64,000 nt of DNA from Cervus elaphus. Its lineage: Eukaryota > Chordata > Mammalia > Artiodactyla > Cervidae. Shown here piece by piece: positions 40,263 to 49,925 of the stretch. The stretch is from assembly GCF_910594005.1 (NCBI RefSeq), contig NC_057823.1, positions 94,908,015 through 94,972,014 on the forward strand, given 5' to 3'. Numbering within the stretch: the stretch's first letter is position 1; every line of letters begins with the position of its first letter. The notes beneath the pieces are model-generated. The model was not told the DNA's origin, did no database searches, and saw nothing but the letters and a program-made list of their open reading frames with translations. Both the position numbers and the translations under genes were made by a program.

Positions 40263-41018
40263 GACTCCCCGGTTCTCTGGGAACGCGAAGCGCCCCTGTG
40301 CCCGAGTCCCTCGAAGTGTAAGGTGTGCCCCCCTCCGCCCGCAGACGCGGAGCGCCCGTGTCAGCCTCTGCGAGTACACGGTGGGCACCCACCCCACCCA
40401 CCCCTCCACGCCCCGTACGCGACCGCCCGTGTGCCCCCAAGTCCCTGCGGGTAAGTGTGTGTCCCACCTTCACACGCGGAGCGCCTGGGTCCCGGTCTCT
40501 CCGCGGCTCTACGGTTAGGACTCCCCCCCTCACCCCACCAAAAGCGGACGGCTAGTGCCAGCCGCTCCTCTCCGTTCTGTATCTGGACGCTGCCCTCCCC
40601 CATCCACCCCCAAACGTCGTGGGGGCAGAGGAGCCATTTCACTCGTCTCTTCCCTGGTTGCCTCTCTCCCTCAGCGGGACCGAAAAGGCTAGAAAAGCCC
40701 CGCGGGCGCCGTCGGAAAGTCCCCGCGGCTCAGGGGCTGCGGCGGCCTCGGCCCCGCCGCCAGGGGCCGCCCGCCCGCCCGCTCGCCTTCCCCGGCCACA
40801 CGCCCCGGCGCCCGGCCGGCCCCGGACGGTGGCGGCCGTCAGCCACCCTCGCCCGGCCCTGCCCGGCCCCACCGCGGCGCGCGCGGACGGCAGCCGAGGC
40901 GAGTCACCGCTCCGCCGGCCCTGAGCCAGGTGCCGCCAGGTCGGACACGGGGCGGCGCGGCCGGGGACGCCCTCTCCCCTCTGTCCGAGCCCGGGCCGGC
41001 TCAGCCGCCCGGCCTCAC

Positions 41019-41177
41019 CTTGTGGCTCTGGTAGGTCTCGAGCGCGCGGATCGCCGTCTCGGTGAGCTTCACATGCAGTACGGTGATGTGGTCCTGTCCC
41101 AGCCGCCCGCACGACAGCCCGTAACGCTGCTCCTCCCGCAGGCCCGCCGCCGCTGCCGCCGCCCCCCCCGCCGCCAT
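41019..41177 (-). CDS. ELL2: ELL2 coding exon 1 (N-terminal 53 residues)
   Basis: ELL2 is a nuclear elongation factor of the ELL family. It suppresses RNA polymerase II pausing and is a subunit of the super elongation complex with P-TEFb and AFF scaffolds. The minus strand reads 53 codons from ATG at 41177 to AAG at 41019, followed by a GTGAGG donor. After MAAGG and six alanines the protein runs GLREEQRYGLSCGRLGQD, then HITVLHVKLTETAIRALE and TYQSHK. This matches the recalled ELL2 N-terminus closely. ELL1 diverges here (it lacks the REEQRYGLSCGRLGQD wording), so the paralogue call is firm. The start was chosen because it gives the known ELL2 N-terminus and has A at -3 and G at +4. The alanine run makes this N-terminus about four residues longer than human as I remember it. 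The exon ends in phase 0. Confidence 0.96.
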
Positions 41178-41178
41178 C

Positions 41179-41280
41179 TTAAACTCCCCGGGGTGCCGCC
41201 GCCGACGCCGCTCGGGCTTCAGCCTCCACTGCGGCCGCGGCTGCTCGGGCGTCTGCAGCCGCCGCCACAGCTACGGCCAT
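41179..41280 (-). other. Candidate upstream ORF ending one base before the ELL2 ATG
   Basis: On the minus strand an ATG at 41280 opens 33 codons and a TAA (41179-41181), then a single G, then the ELL2 ATG. The product would be alanine-rich (about 19 of 33 residues), with a few Val, Glu, Arg and Asp. The uATG has G at -3 and G at +4, a fair initiation context. It is in a different frame from ELL2. Whether it is in the mRNA depends on the start site: a TATA-directed start near 41274 would exclude this ATG, while a start further upstream would include it. The composition is that of GC-rich DNA, so a functional peptide is not implied. Confidence 0.4.
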
Positions 41281-41298
41281 CCCGCTGCTGACGTACTG

Positions 41299-41305
41299 TC
41301 ATATA
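41299..41305 (-). promoter_or_regulatory. ELL2: TATA-like element of ELL2
   Basis: Reads TATATGA on the minus strand, about 122 nt upstream of the ELL2 ATG. If used, it would place initiation near 41274, giving a leader just under 100 nt. It is a single AT-rich island inside a very GC-rich tract, which makes it stand out. It is not a perfect TATA consensus. Confidence 0.45.
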
Positions 41306-41387
41306 CTGCGCGCAGGCCAGACCTCCGGCGGCCACGGCCGCCGCCCGCCCCGCCCCCCGGCCTCGCGCCCCGCCCCGAGCTCGTCTC

Positions 41388-41392
41388 ATTGG
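41388..41392 (-). promoter_or_regulatory. CCAAT box 1 (NF-Y type)
   Basis: ATTGG on plus, so CCAAT in ELL2 sense, about 85 nt upstream of the TATA-like element, within the usual NF-Y range. The flanking GGCC / GAG context is compatible with an NF-Y site. Confidence 0.5.
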
Positions 41393-41419
41393 CCCCCGGG
41401 GCTCCTTAGGACCGCCCTT

Positions 41420-41424
41420 ATTGG
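41420..41424 (-). promoter_or_regulatory. CCAAT box 2 (NF-Y type)
   Basis: Second ATTGG on plus (CCAAT in sense), 32 bp from box 1. About three helical turns apart is a common spacing for paired NF-Y sites. A third ATTGG is at 41577-41581. Confidence 0.5.
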
Positions 41425-41539
41425 CCGCCTCCCACTCTCACGGGGGCGGAGCTCAAAGTCGCCGGAGTTTTGCTCCCGGGACGGGACGTCCGAGAGGTGA
41501 GAGGCTGACGTCGAGGTGACGCGCCAACTTAATCACACC

Positions 41540-41547
41540 TGACGTCA
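41540..41547. promoter_or_regulatory. Full palindromic CRE (TGACGTCA)
   Basis: A perfect 8-bp CREB/ATF consensus about 360 bp upstream of the ELL2 ATG, at the outer edge of the CpG island. Related half-sites TGACGTCG (41506-41513) and TGACG (41517-41521) lie within 35 bp, making a small CRE cluster. Confidence 0.6.
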
Positions 41548-44064
41548 CGCCTGGTGGGCTTGCCTCACTGGCGGCCATTGGCCAGGCTGGTTTGGGGGTG
41601 TTTGTGGGGGAGTCTCCTGCTAGTTTAGGGTGTCCAGGTTGCCTGGTTTGATTCCCTGGAGTCCGAGCCCCGCCCCTTGAGGGGTACAGAGAGCTGGGAG
41701 TGTAGGGGGGGAGACTCTCTTCCTGTGCTGGTGGTCCTTGGAGAGGGAGATTCCCAACCCCAAATTGGTGGCCAAGTAAGGACTTCGTTCCCCGACGGCT
41801 GCTTTAGCCTGTGGAGTAGGATGTGTGCGTATGAGGGAAGGTCGCAGTCACTTGTGGAGAGTCGCTCCTCAGAACTCGTCGCTTTGATGAGCGGCTGGAA
41901 CTGGGGAGAAGGACGCTCTTCTTCATCATTTCGCCCGAAATTTGAAATTAGCGAGTTGGCCCCCGGCTTTGAAGAATTCTGCTAGATTGTGTGAAGCCTC
42001 TTAACGAACGTGAAACTAGCTTAGGAACCGGTGCCTGACGCTTTGGTGCTGTGGGCACAGCAGAAAACGGAAATTGAAGGGTTTTCCCACGCCGTGCCCG
42101 GTTGCCATCCCGGAGAGAGAAATGTATTCCGTTCCTTTGGAGTTCTCCAAAATAGGCGCAGGGTTACGTATAAATTATGCATGCACGCATGGGACTTGGG
42201 GCGGCAGTTAGGGTTTTCCTTTCGAAGGGCAGTAGGAGAGTTTAAGTGGCCTTCACTTATATTAAGAGACACAGCGACATCATGCCCCGGTTTAGTCTGG
42301 GTTCTGTGCGTTTCATTTGACAGGGAGGTGTTTGAGCTGTTGCTGTTAAGTGGAGGAGACTGGCGTGTGAGGGGGTGAGGAGGCTGGGCGCCCTTTCCGT
42401 TCCTCGCGACGCTCCGTGTGTGGGCGTGGCTAAGGGAAGACGCCTTATCCCGAGCGCTCTTCAGCGCTGCGTGTGGATCGACTGGACAGGCTTCCCGTCA
42501 GACGATGAGTTAACCGGGGATCAGCGACGCCAGATATTAAAAAAGCAAGCTAGTCAAAGGCTTGAAACTACTGCAAGGTCTTTTTTTTTTTAATTACTTA
42601 AAAAAATTTTGAGACTCTTTTTTGTTTCCCTCAGATTATAAAACTCCGTTGCGTTTGACAGGGATTTCCCCAGAAAAAAAAATGTATAGGCATTTAATCA
42701 GTGTTTCCCATACTTTAAAATTGGATAGTGCCATTATTTTTTTCCAGACAGGCCCAAGGGGGAGTTTTCCATGATTCACCTCCCGCTTTTAATCAATCCT
42801 CTACCGTTCATGCACACTACCTCTTGTTTCAGACCCTTGAGCCTTACAGATGACAGAACAGATTACAGATTCGTCCTGTAAACAAATTACTGAACGAATC
42901 CTTCTTCCATAGAATATGGGTTAAGTGGAAACGCCTGTATTAAGTGTTGTTACCAGGAAAGCATTTTTGAAATGGACTTAATTTCAATCCACTAGATTCT
43001 GCTAGCTGTTAAGACATGATTAACACTTGTTAATCTAGTTTACTAGTGTTTAACTATCTTAAATTCATTAAATAAGCCAGGCAATCACAAAATAATTTAA
43101 AAAGTAATTTCATACTTGAATTATTCTTTTCTCCTGTTGGCTTTACTTTAATAGGGAAGGACTGACCACATATCCAAAGCTTTAATTATTTGGGGGTGGG
43201 GGTGGGGGAGACTGACCAGAACAAGTAAAACCTGTATACCATTCCTTTTTTGGTGAAGGTGGGTAAATCCCCGCCCACATGGCATCTTAACTTGGCCTCC
43301 TCTTACTCAGAACTTCTGATGACATCCATAGGGTGGGGAAGGAGCTAGGGTGGTTTTCACTGTAGTTTTTAAATGTCTGACCTGCAGGCACTTAATAGAA
43401 ATTGATTTTTTTTTTCTTAGTTGTGATAAGAAAAAATTTTTCATGCTGTATTTTAGTGAGTAACCTAATCTTTAAGCAAGTACTACAGTATATTATTGTA
43501 GTGAGTTAATGTTTGTATTTTCTCCCTTTGGAGCATTTCAACTGTGGAAGGAAGCAATGACCATGTGTTAATACAAAGTAATAGGGTAATCCAGTTATGT
43601 GTTTCTTCACTGCAAAGTACACATTATGCCTGCCTGAATCAGTTGGGCAAGTTGTGATGCTGATAAGGGTAATTATTTCTCAGGGGGCTGATGAAAGTAG
43701 CTCTTTGGGAAGTTTGCCATTTTATAGTTATTCTCAGTTTTTAGTTATTAGTTTCATTGACAAACAATTACTGAATGGTAAATAAATGTAAAATGCTGTG
43801 GAATATTTAAAAATTAAACAGGATAGTCTCTTATTTAAAGGGATTTTCTGTTTGAATATGGGGAAGGAACCAACAAACTCAAAGCAAAAAGATTAGAGAA
43901 TTAGTAAGTGCTAAATTTGGGTGGTAGAGTTTATGAACTTAAACTTCAAAGAGTCTGGAGAAGTTTTGTAGAGGTGTAGACCTTGAACATTTTTTGTGGT
44001 TTTAGTAGATTCTAGATAAGTAGAGCTGGTATAGATGGGGAGGGGCCAGCTAAAAGTGATCTTA

Positions 44065-44210
44065 ATGATGATTCTAGCTAAACTCATTCCTTTTATGAAT
44101 GAGGAGGCTGAGACACCATTAATTTAAAAGCAAGCTGCCTAATCTATTACAACCAGGAGAGGCAGAGTCTGCATCAACTCTTTTAGTGTTGTTCTAGTCA
44201 CTATTTACAC
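44065..44210 (-). mobile_element. MIR-like
   Basis: TTTATGAATGAGGAGGCTGA and GAGGCAGAGTCTGCATCAAC resemble an inverted MIR core. Confidence 0.4.
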
Positions 44211-44860
44211 TGAGGTAGCTATTGTTTAGACTTAATAACTGAGAAGAAACCTCTTATATGATAATTCAGTGCAGAAAAAAGGCTAAAAGGAAGTGACCTG
44301 GTTCTGGACCTGCTCTCTCTCTCATGTCTAGTGTGCATTGCAGGCAGAGGTTGTGTGAACATTAAGGCCACCACTGGCCTTCAAGTGCTGGGTCACCCCT
44401 CTTTCTGAGTTGCCATGTATTTAATGACAGTTTCTCACTTCTCCTTTGAAACTGAAGTCACCAATTCAGGTGCCTTCAGGGACCATTAGGTACCCAAATA
44501 AGCCAGACAGTATGCCATAGGTACTGAAGGTGCTGGACCGTGGTGAGTTATAGGTGATTAAAAGGCTCAGTGACTTTCTGGTCTAGCTGTTTGCTGCTAG
44601 GGGCCTGCAGGGGCCCAATGTTGTCTGATGTGGTAATTTTTCAAGAAAAGCTGTAAATCAATCATTTTTACATGAGCTTTCTAAGTTTATTTATTGGCAC
44701 CTAACGTTTTGTGGACATTAAAGCCGCTTGACCTGAGTTAGCTCACAGCTTTCTAGTTTTCAATCTCTGCTGTAATGCTTTTCAGTGCGGAAAGGCCTTT
44801 CTGTCTTGTATTGATACATGTCTTAGTACTTTTGAGAGTTATTTCTTAAAGCCACTTATA

Positions 44861-44915
44861 GAATAGTTCCTACTAATGTGTTAATCCAATTTGAAGACAT
44901 TAGTAGGAACTATTC
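44861..44915. repeat. Perfect 19-bp inverted repeat with 17-nt loop
   Basis: GAATAGTTCCTACTAATGT at 44861-44879 is followed, after 17 nt, by its exact reverse complement at 44897-44915. The right arm ends two or three bases before the truncated BovB fragment. Pairing stops cleanly at both outer ends. Confidence 0.95.
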
Positions 44916-44917
44916 AA

Positions 44918-45497
44918 AAATGGGCTCCTAAGTCAGTGCAGATGGTGACTGTAGCCATGAAATTAAAAGACGCTTGCTCTTTGGAAGAAAAGCTGTGACT
45001 AACCCAGATAGCGTATTAAAAAGCAGAGACATTGTTGACAAAGGTCGTCTAGTCAAAGCTATGGTTTTTCCAGTAGTCCAGTATGGATGTGAGAGTTGGA
45101 CCGTAAAGAAGGCTGAGGGCCAAAGAATTGATGCTTTTGAGCTGTGGTGTTGGAAATAACTCTTGAGAGTCCCTTGGACTGCAAGGAGATCAAACCAGTC
45201 AATCCTAAAGGAAATCGGTCCTGAATATTCATTGGAAGGACTGATGCTGAAACTGAAGCTTCAATACTTTGGTCACCTGATATGAAGAGCCAGCTCATTA
45301 GAAACCTTGATGCTGGGAAAGATTGAAGGCAGGAGGAGAAGGGGACAATAGAGGATGAGATGGTTGGATGACATCACTGATTCAATGGACGTGAGTTTCA
45401 GCAAGCTCTGGGAGATGGTGAAGGACAGGGAAGCCGGGCATGCTGCAATCCTTGGGGTCTAAAAGAGTTGCACATGACTGAGCGACTGAACAACAAC
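44918..45497 (+). mobile_element. BovB 3' fragment, 5'-truncated
   Basis: Matches the last ~580 bp of BovB seen in the neighbouring copy at 47670-48239: same order of the GCAGATGGTGACTG start, the YGCESWTVKKAE-coding part, and the GACTGAGCGACTGAAC end. Coding frames are broken. It starts directly after a perfect 19-bp inverted repeat (44861-44915). I found no clear target-site duplication. Confidence 0.85.
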
Positions 45498-45898
45498 AGT
45501 ATCTTAATACAAGGCAGTAATTTCTATTATGAAAAGAGAACACAGAACCTTACAGAGTTATAGCTGAGCTCTCTGGAGGACTATCCAGATGGGAATTCTT
45601 TCCCCTTGGAATTCTCTCTTCCGTATGCCTCTTTGCCTCCCATTGGGTTTGATCCCAGAGCATTGCACTGCTCTTCCTTCAAGACTTTACCCAGTCCTGT
45701 GCAAAAATCTCCTCCTTTCCTTGGACAGAACTGAAGTAGTGGTTTTATGGTTGTACAGGAACTTCACCAAATGTTCGTAGCGAATAAGGGTGCAGTACCT
45801 ACAGGAGGCACATAAATATTTGTTGCCTAAACACAGATTTTCTCTTACCTTGGATGAGGGGTATCTCTTTACGGCTGCTCCAGCAAAGCTCAAGGCAA

Positions 45899-46269
45899 AT
45901 TTGGCCTTGGAGTACGGAATGAAGCAGGGAAAAGGCTAATAGAGTTTTGCCAAGAGAATGCACTGGTCATAGCAAACACCCTCTTCCAACAACACGAGAG
46001 AAGACTCTACGCATGGACATCACCAGATGGTCAACACCGAAATCAGATTGATTATATTCTTTGCAGCCAAAGATGGAGAAGCTCTGTACAGTCAGCAAAA
46101 ACAAGACCAGGAGCTGACTGTGGCTCAGATCATGAACTCCTTATTGCCAAATTCAGACTTAAACTGAAGAAAGTAGGGAAAACCACTAGACCATTCAGGA
46201 ATGACCTAAATCATATCCCTGATGACTATACAGTGGATGTGAGAAATAGATTTAAGGGACAGAGTGCCT
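45899..46269 (+). pseudogene. BovB endonuclease C-terminal remnant
   Basis: About 120 codons open in the frame of 46110, ending at a TGA just after the frameshift. It contains NQIDYILC and GADCGSDHELL, the conserved closing motifs of APE-type endonucleases (the SDH motif carries the catalytic Asp/His). The N-terminal half of the domain is missing. It lies in a different frame from the reverse transcriptase that should follow. Confidence 0.8.
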
Positions 46270-47646
46270 GATGAACTGTGGACAGAGGTTCATGACATTG
46301 TACAGGAGACAGGGATCAAGATCATCCCTATGGAAAAGAAATGCAAAAAGGCAAAATGGTTGTCTGAGGAGGACTTGCAAATAGCTGTGAAAAGAAGAGA
46401 AGCGAAAAGCATAGGAGAAAGGGAAAGATATTCCCATTTGAATGCAGAGTTCCAAAGAATAGCAAGGAGAGATAAGAAAGCCTTCCTCAGCAATCAATGC
46501 AAAGAAATAGAAGAAAACAACAGAATGGGAAAGACTAGAGATCTCTTCAAGAAAATTAGAGATACCAAGGGAACATTTCATGCAAAGATGAGTTCGATAA
46601 AGGACAGAAATGGTATGGACCTAACAGAAGCAGAAGATATTAAGAAGAGGTGGCAAGAATACACAGAAGAACTGTACGAAAAAGATCTTCACGACCCAGA
46701 TAATCACGGTGGTGTGATCGCTCACCTAGAGTCAGACTTCCTGGATTGGGAAGTCAAGTGGGCCTTAGAAAGCATCGCTACGAACAAAGCTAGTGGAGGT
46801 GATGGAATTCCAGTTGAGCTATTTCAAATCCTGAAAGATGATGCTGTGATAGTGCTACACTCAATATGCCAGCAAATTTGGAAAACTCAGCAGTGGCCAC
46901 AGGACTGGAAAAGGTCAGTTTTCATTCCAATCCCAAAGAGAGGCAATCCCAAAGAATGCTCAAACTACCACACAATTGCATTCATCTCATACACTAGTAA
47001 AGTAATGCTCAAAATTCTCCAAGACATGCTTCAGCAATACGTGAACTGTGAACTTCCAGATGTTCAAGCTGGTTTTAGAAAGGGCAGAGGAACAAGAGAT
47101 CAAATTGCCAACGTTCACTGGATCATCGAAAGAGCAAGAGAGTTCCAGAAAAACATCTATTTCTGCTTTATTGACTGTGCCAAAACCTTTGACTGTGTAG
47201 ATCACAATAAACTGTGGAAAATTCTGAAAGAGATGGGCATCCCAGACCACCTGACCTGCCTCTTGAGAAACCTATATGCAGGTCAGGAAGCAACAGTTAG
47301 AACTGGACATCGAACAACAGACTGGTTCCAAATAGGAAAAGGAGTACGTCAAGGCTGTATCTTGTCACCCTGCTTATTTAACTTATATGCAGAATACACC
47401 ATGAGAAACGCTGGGCTGGAAGAAGCACAAGCTGGAATCAAGATTTCCGGGAGAAATATCAATAACCTCAGATATGCAGATGACACCACCCTTATGGCAG
47501 AAAGTGAAGAGGAACTAAAAAGCCTCTTGATGAAAATGAAAGAGGAGAGTGAAACAGTTGGCTTAAAGCTCAACATTCAGAAAACTAAGATCATGGCATG
47601 TGGTCCCATCACTTCATGGGAAATAGATGGAAAACAGTGGAAATAG
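46264..47646 (+). pseudogene. BovB reverse transcriptase, 460-codon open remnant
   Basis: An open stretch covering most of the BovB reverse transcriptase. Residues 309-313 read FDCVD (first catalytic Asp in palm motif A), 360-375 hold GVRQGCILSPCLFNLY (motif B region) and 404-407 read YADD (catalytic pair), so the catalytic residues are present. It starts downstream of a frameshift near 46258-46262 that cuts it from the endonuclease and ends at a premature stop after SWEIDGK. The thumb/C-terminal part continues in other frames at 47598-47801 and 47903-48235. The first Met is arbitrary. This is a LINE relic, not a host gene. Confidence 0.9.
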
Positions 47647-48311
47647 TGTCAGACTTCATTTCTTTGGGCTCCAAAATCACTGCAGATGGTGATTGCAGCC
47701 ATGAAATTAAAAGGCGCTTACTCCTTGGAAGGAAAGTTATGACCAACCTAGATAGCATATTAAAAAGCAGAGACATTACTTTGCCAACAAAGTCTGTCTA
47801 GTCAAGGCTATGGTTTTTCCAGTGGTCATGTATGGATGTGAGAGTTGGACTGTGAAGAAAGCTGAGTGCTGAAAAATTGATGCTTTTGAACTGTGGTGAC
47901 TCTTGAGAGTCCCTTGGACTGCAAGGAGATCCAGCCAGTCCATCCTAGAGGAGATCAGTCCTGGGTGTTCATTGGAAGGACTGATGGTGAAGCTGAAACT
48001 CCAATACTTTGGCCACCTCCTGCGAAGAGTTGACTCACTGGAAAAGACCCTGATCCTGGGAGGAATTGGGGGCAGGAGAAGAAGGGGACGACAGAGGATG
48101 AGATGGCTGGATGGCATCACCGACTTGATGGACATGAGTTTGAGTAAACTCTGGGAGTTGGTGATGGACAGGGAGGCCTGGCGTGCTGCGATTCATGGGG
48201 TCACAGAGTCGGACACGACTGAGCAACTGAACTGAACTGAAACACAGATTTTAAACTGAACAGTTGTTTGGTCGTGTGTGATTATTTTTTACTCCATCTT
48301 ATTCAAGTGTA

Positions 48312-48422
48312 CCTGGAGAAGGAAATGGCAACCCACTCCAGTATTATTGCCTAGAGAATTCCATGGACAGACGCTATAGTCCATAGGGTCACAAAGAGTC
48401 GGACTGAGCGACTAACACTTAG
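48312..48422 (+). mobile_element. Bov-A SINE
   Basis: GGAGAAGGAAATGGCAACCC to CGGACTGAGCGACTAACAC. Perfect 9-bp target-site duplication TCAAGTGTA at 48303-48311 and 48423-48431. Part of the unit near 48370 is deleted. Confidence 0.92.
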
Positions 48423-48792
48423 TCAAGTGTAAGAAATATCACAAGGCGTTATTTATCATCATCATCATTATTGCTAAATCTGGCTCTAAGCCCCCCTTCC
48501 CCCCCCATCTCACCATGTAATAGAACAATAAATCTACAGGTCTTATAAAGGTCCCAGAGTATATGGGGAGGGCTCTTTGGTCTATGTCCATTGATGCTTG
48601 TATAATCCATTAGAAGCTCAAGAATTTCCCTTTAGGATGGGTTTGAGTTTGGGTACAATCTGGATGGGAGGAACCAGGGGCTACAAATTAAAACTGGGTT
48701 TACATAGCAAGAATACTGTTTTTTCTTTAGATTGTGTGTTTATATGACTGTTTGCATTGAAGGTAGCATTGATAAGAAGCTATCCCAGCTCT

Positions 48793-49008
48793 GGGGCTTC
48801 CCTGATGGCTCAGCAGTGAAGAATCCACCTGCTAATGCAGAAGACGTGGGTTCCATCCCTGGGTCAGAAAGAACCCTGGAGAAGGAAATGGCAATTCACT
48901 CCAGTATTCTTGATTAGAAAATTCCACGGACAGAGGAGCCTGGCAGACTATAGTCCATGGGGTCGCAAAAGACTCGGCAGGACTTAGAACTAAACAACAA
49001 AGCAAATT
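48793..49008 (+). mobile_element. Bov-tA SINE
   Basis: GGGGCTTCCCTGATGGCTCA head, GGGTTCCATCCC box and a Bov-A unit ending AGAACTAAACAACAAAGC. Target-site duplication CCAGCTCT at 48785-48792 and 49009-49016. Confidence 0.9.
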
Positions 49009-49784
49009 CCAGCTCTAGACTACTATCAATACAGTCTCTTAGTCTCCAGAATTCTTTCCTCCTCCTTGGACCCTCTGGTTCTTTTAAAAAATTGTAATCT
49101 GGGAGTAAGAAAAGTATACCCCTCTCCCCAACCCCTTCCAGCCTTCTTCCCTCCAGTTCAGATACTTTCTTCCTCTCAGTGGTGCTGTGTAGAAGGTGAG
49201 GTGGGTGGGTACTCTCTCTCATTCTCTCAGGTACAAGGGAAACACTACTCTAGCTTCCTAAGACAGGGATACCAGTCCTGATGGACACCTTTCTGGCTTC
49301 TCTCCCTCTTTGTCCCTTGCCATTCCTCACTTGAAGAGTGGTCTCTAGGAAGTTGTATGTACTTTGAAAGCAAAATGGTTTAATTCTCCTGCACACGAAG
49401 AAGACCTTTTCCTTCTGTATTGACTGAAAGAAATGTCCACAGAATTGCACAATATAGTGACCAAAATTTCCCTTTCTCCCACATGATAGTTGGTTCTGTG
49501 GCTTTTTAGCATAGTGCAAAGTGCCCTGAAAGGTGTCAGATGAGCTTGAGAATGAGAAAGGTGGTTAAGATTGACCTCACAACTCTGTTTCCTTGCTATT
49601 TTGTACTGAAAAGGAGCACATGTATTTCTGAAGAAACAGGAAGACTAGAGGGGGCAAAATGCCAGTTCAGCTTTTCACTTTAAAACATGGTAATAGTGGA
49701 CCAAATGCCATCAACATCAAGAACGGTATTGATAGTTAATAATAGCTGAATTCCTGATGGGACTTTGCATTTTAAAATCAGTTA

Positions 49785-49925
49785 AGTTCTATTATCTCTT
49801 TGAATTTTCTCTCTGTACTCTTTGAGGTAGTCATTGTTTTATATGCATTTTACCTTTAAGTGATACACAGAGAGGCTGTGTGTCACTCAATTGGTAAGTG
49901 ATAGACCTTGGCCAGAACGTAAGAT
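49785..49925 (-). mobile_element. MIR-like
   Basis: TTTGAGGTAGTCATTGTTTT, then CACAGAGAGGCTGTGTGTCA, in inverted MIR order. Confidence 0.45.

Larger units (their letters stand above)
40560..41560. promoter_or_regulatory. CpG island over ELL2 promoter and exon 1
   Basis: Very high G+C and frequent CpG by eye, unlike the AT-rich flanks on both sides. A weaker GC-rich shoulder continues to about 39700 on the left and 41720 on the right. It covers the ELL2 promoter, leader, coding exon 1 and the first several hundred bases of intron 1. Long open frames on both strands here are a by-product of high G+C and are not listed as genes. Confidence 0.9.
41178..41600 (-). promoter_or_regulatory. ELL2: ELL2 5' leader and core/proximal promoter
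   Basis: This segment lies immediately upstream of the ELL2 start codon. It is GC-dense with many CpG. In ELL2 sense it carries a TATA-like TATATGA (plus 41299-41305), GC boxes around 41341-41380 and 41443-41450, and three CCAAT boxes. CREB/ATF-type sites are TGACGTAC at 41289-41296, TGACGTCG at 41506-41513 and a full TGACGTCA at 41540-41547. The transcription start cannot be fixed from sequence. A TATA-directed start would fall near 41274, while CpG-island promoters often start at many places. The site content suggests NF-Y, Sp1 and CREB/ATF input, which is inference. Confidence 0.8.
45842..48239 (+). mobile_element. BovB (RTE LINE), 2.4 kb, 5'-truncated, with TSD
   Basis: A bovid BovB retrotransposon. 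The 5' part encodes the end of an apurinic endonuclease domain, the middle a reverse transcriptase, and the 3' end shows the ACTGAACTGAACTGA tail typical of BovB. A perfect 13-bp direct repeat, AAACACAGATTTT, flanks it at 45829-45841 and 48240-48252 and so fixes its limits. About 45 bp at the 5' end (45842-45888) seems to come from the BovB upstream region and joins abruptly to the endonuclease part, suggesting an internal deletion. The coding frame is broken in at least three places, so it cannot move by itself. Confidence 0.95.

Noticed and set aside
39835..40533. 232-codon open frame on minus in ELL2 intron 1
   Set aside because: It includes a (TH)n run from the microsatellite and low-complexity Arg/Gly; no splice support or recognisable domain.
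40455..41291. 278-codon open frame on plus through the CpG island
   Set aside because: It overlaps ELL2 exon 1 on the opposite strand, is made of Pro/Arg/Ala from GC-rich DNA and has no domain. Stop codons are rare in such sequence.
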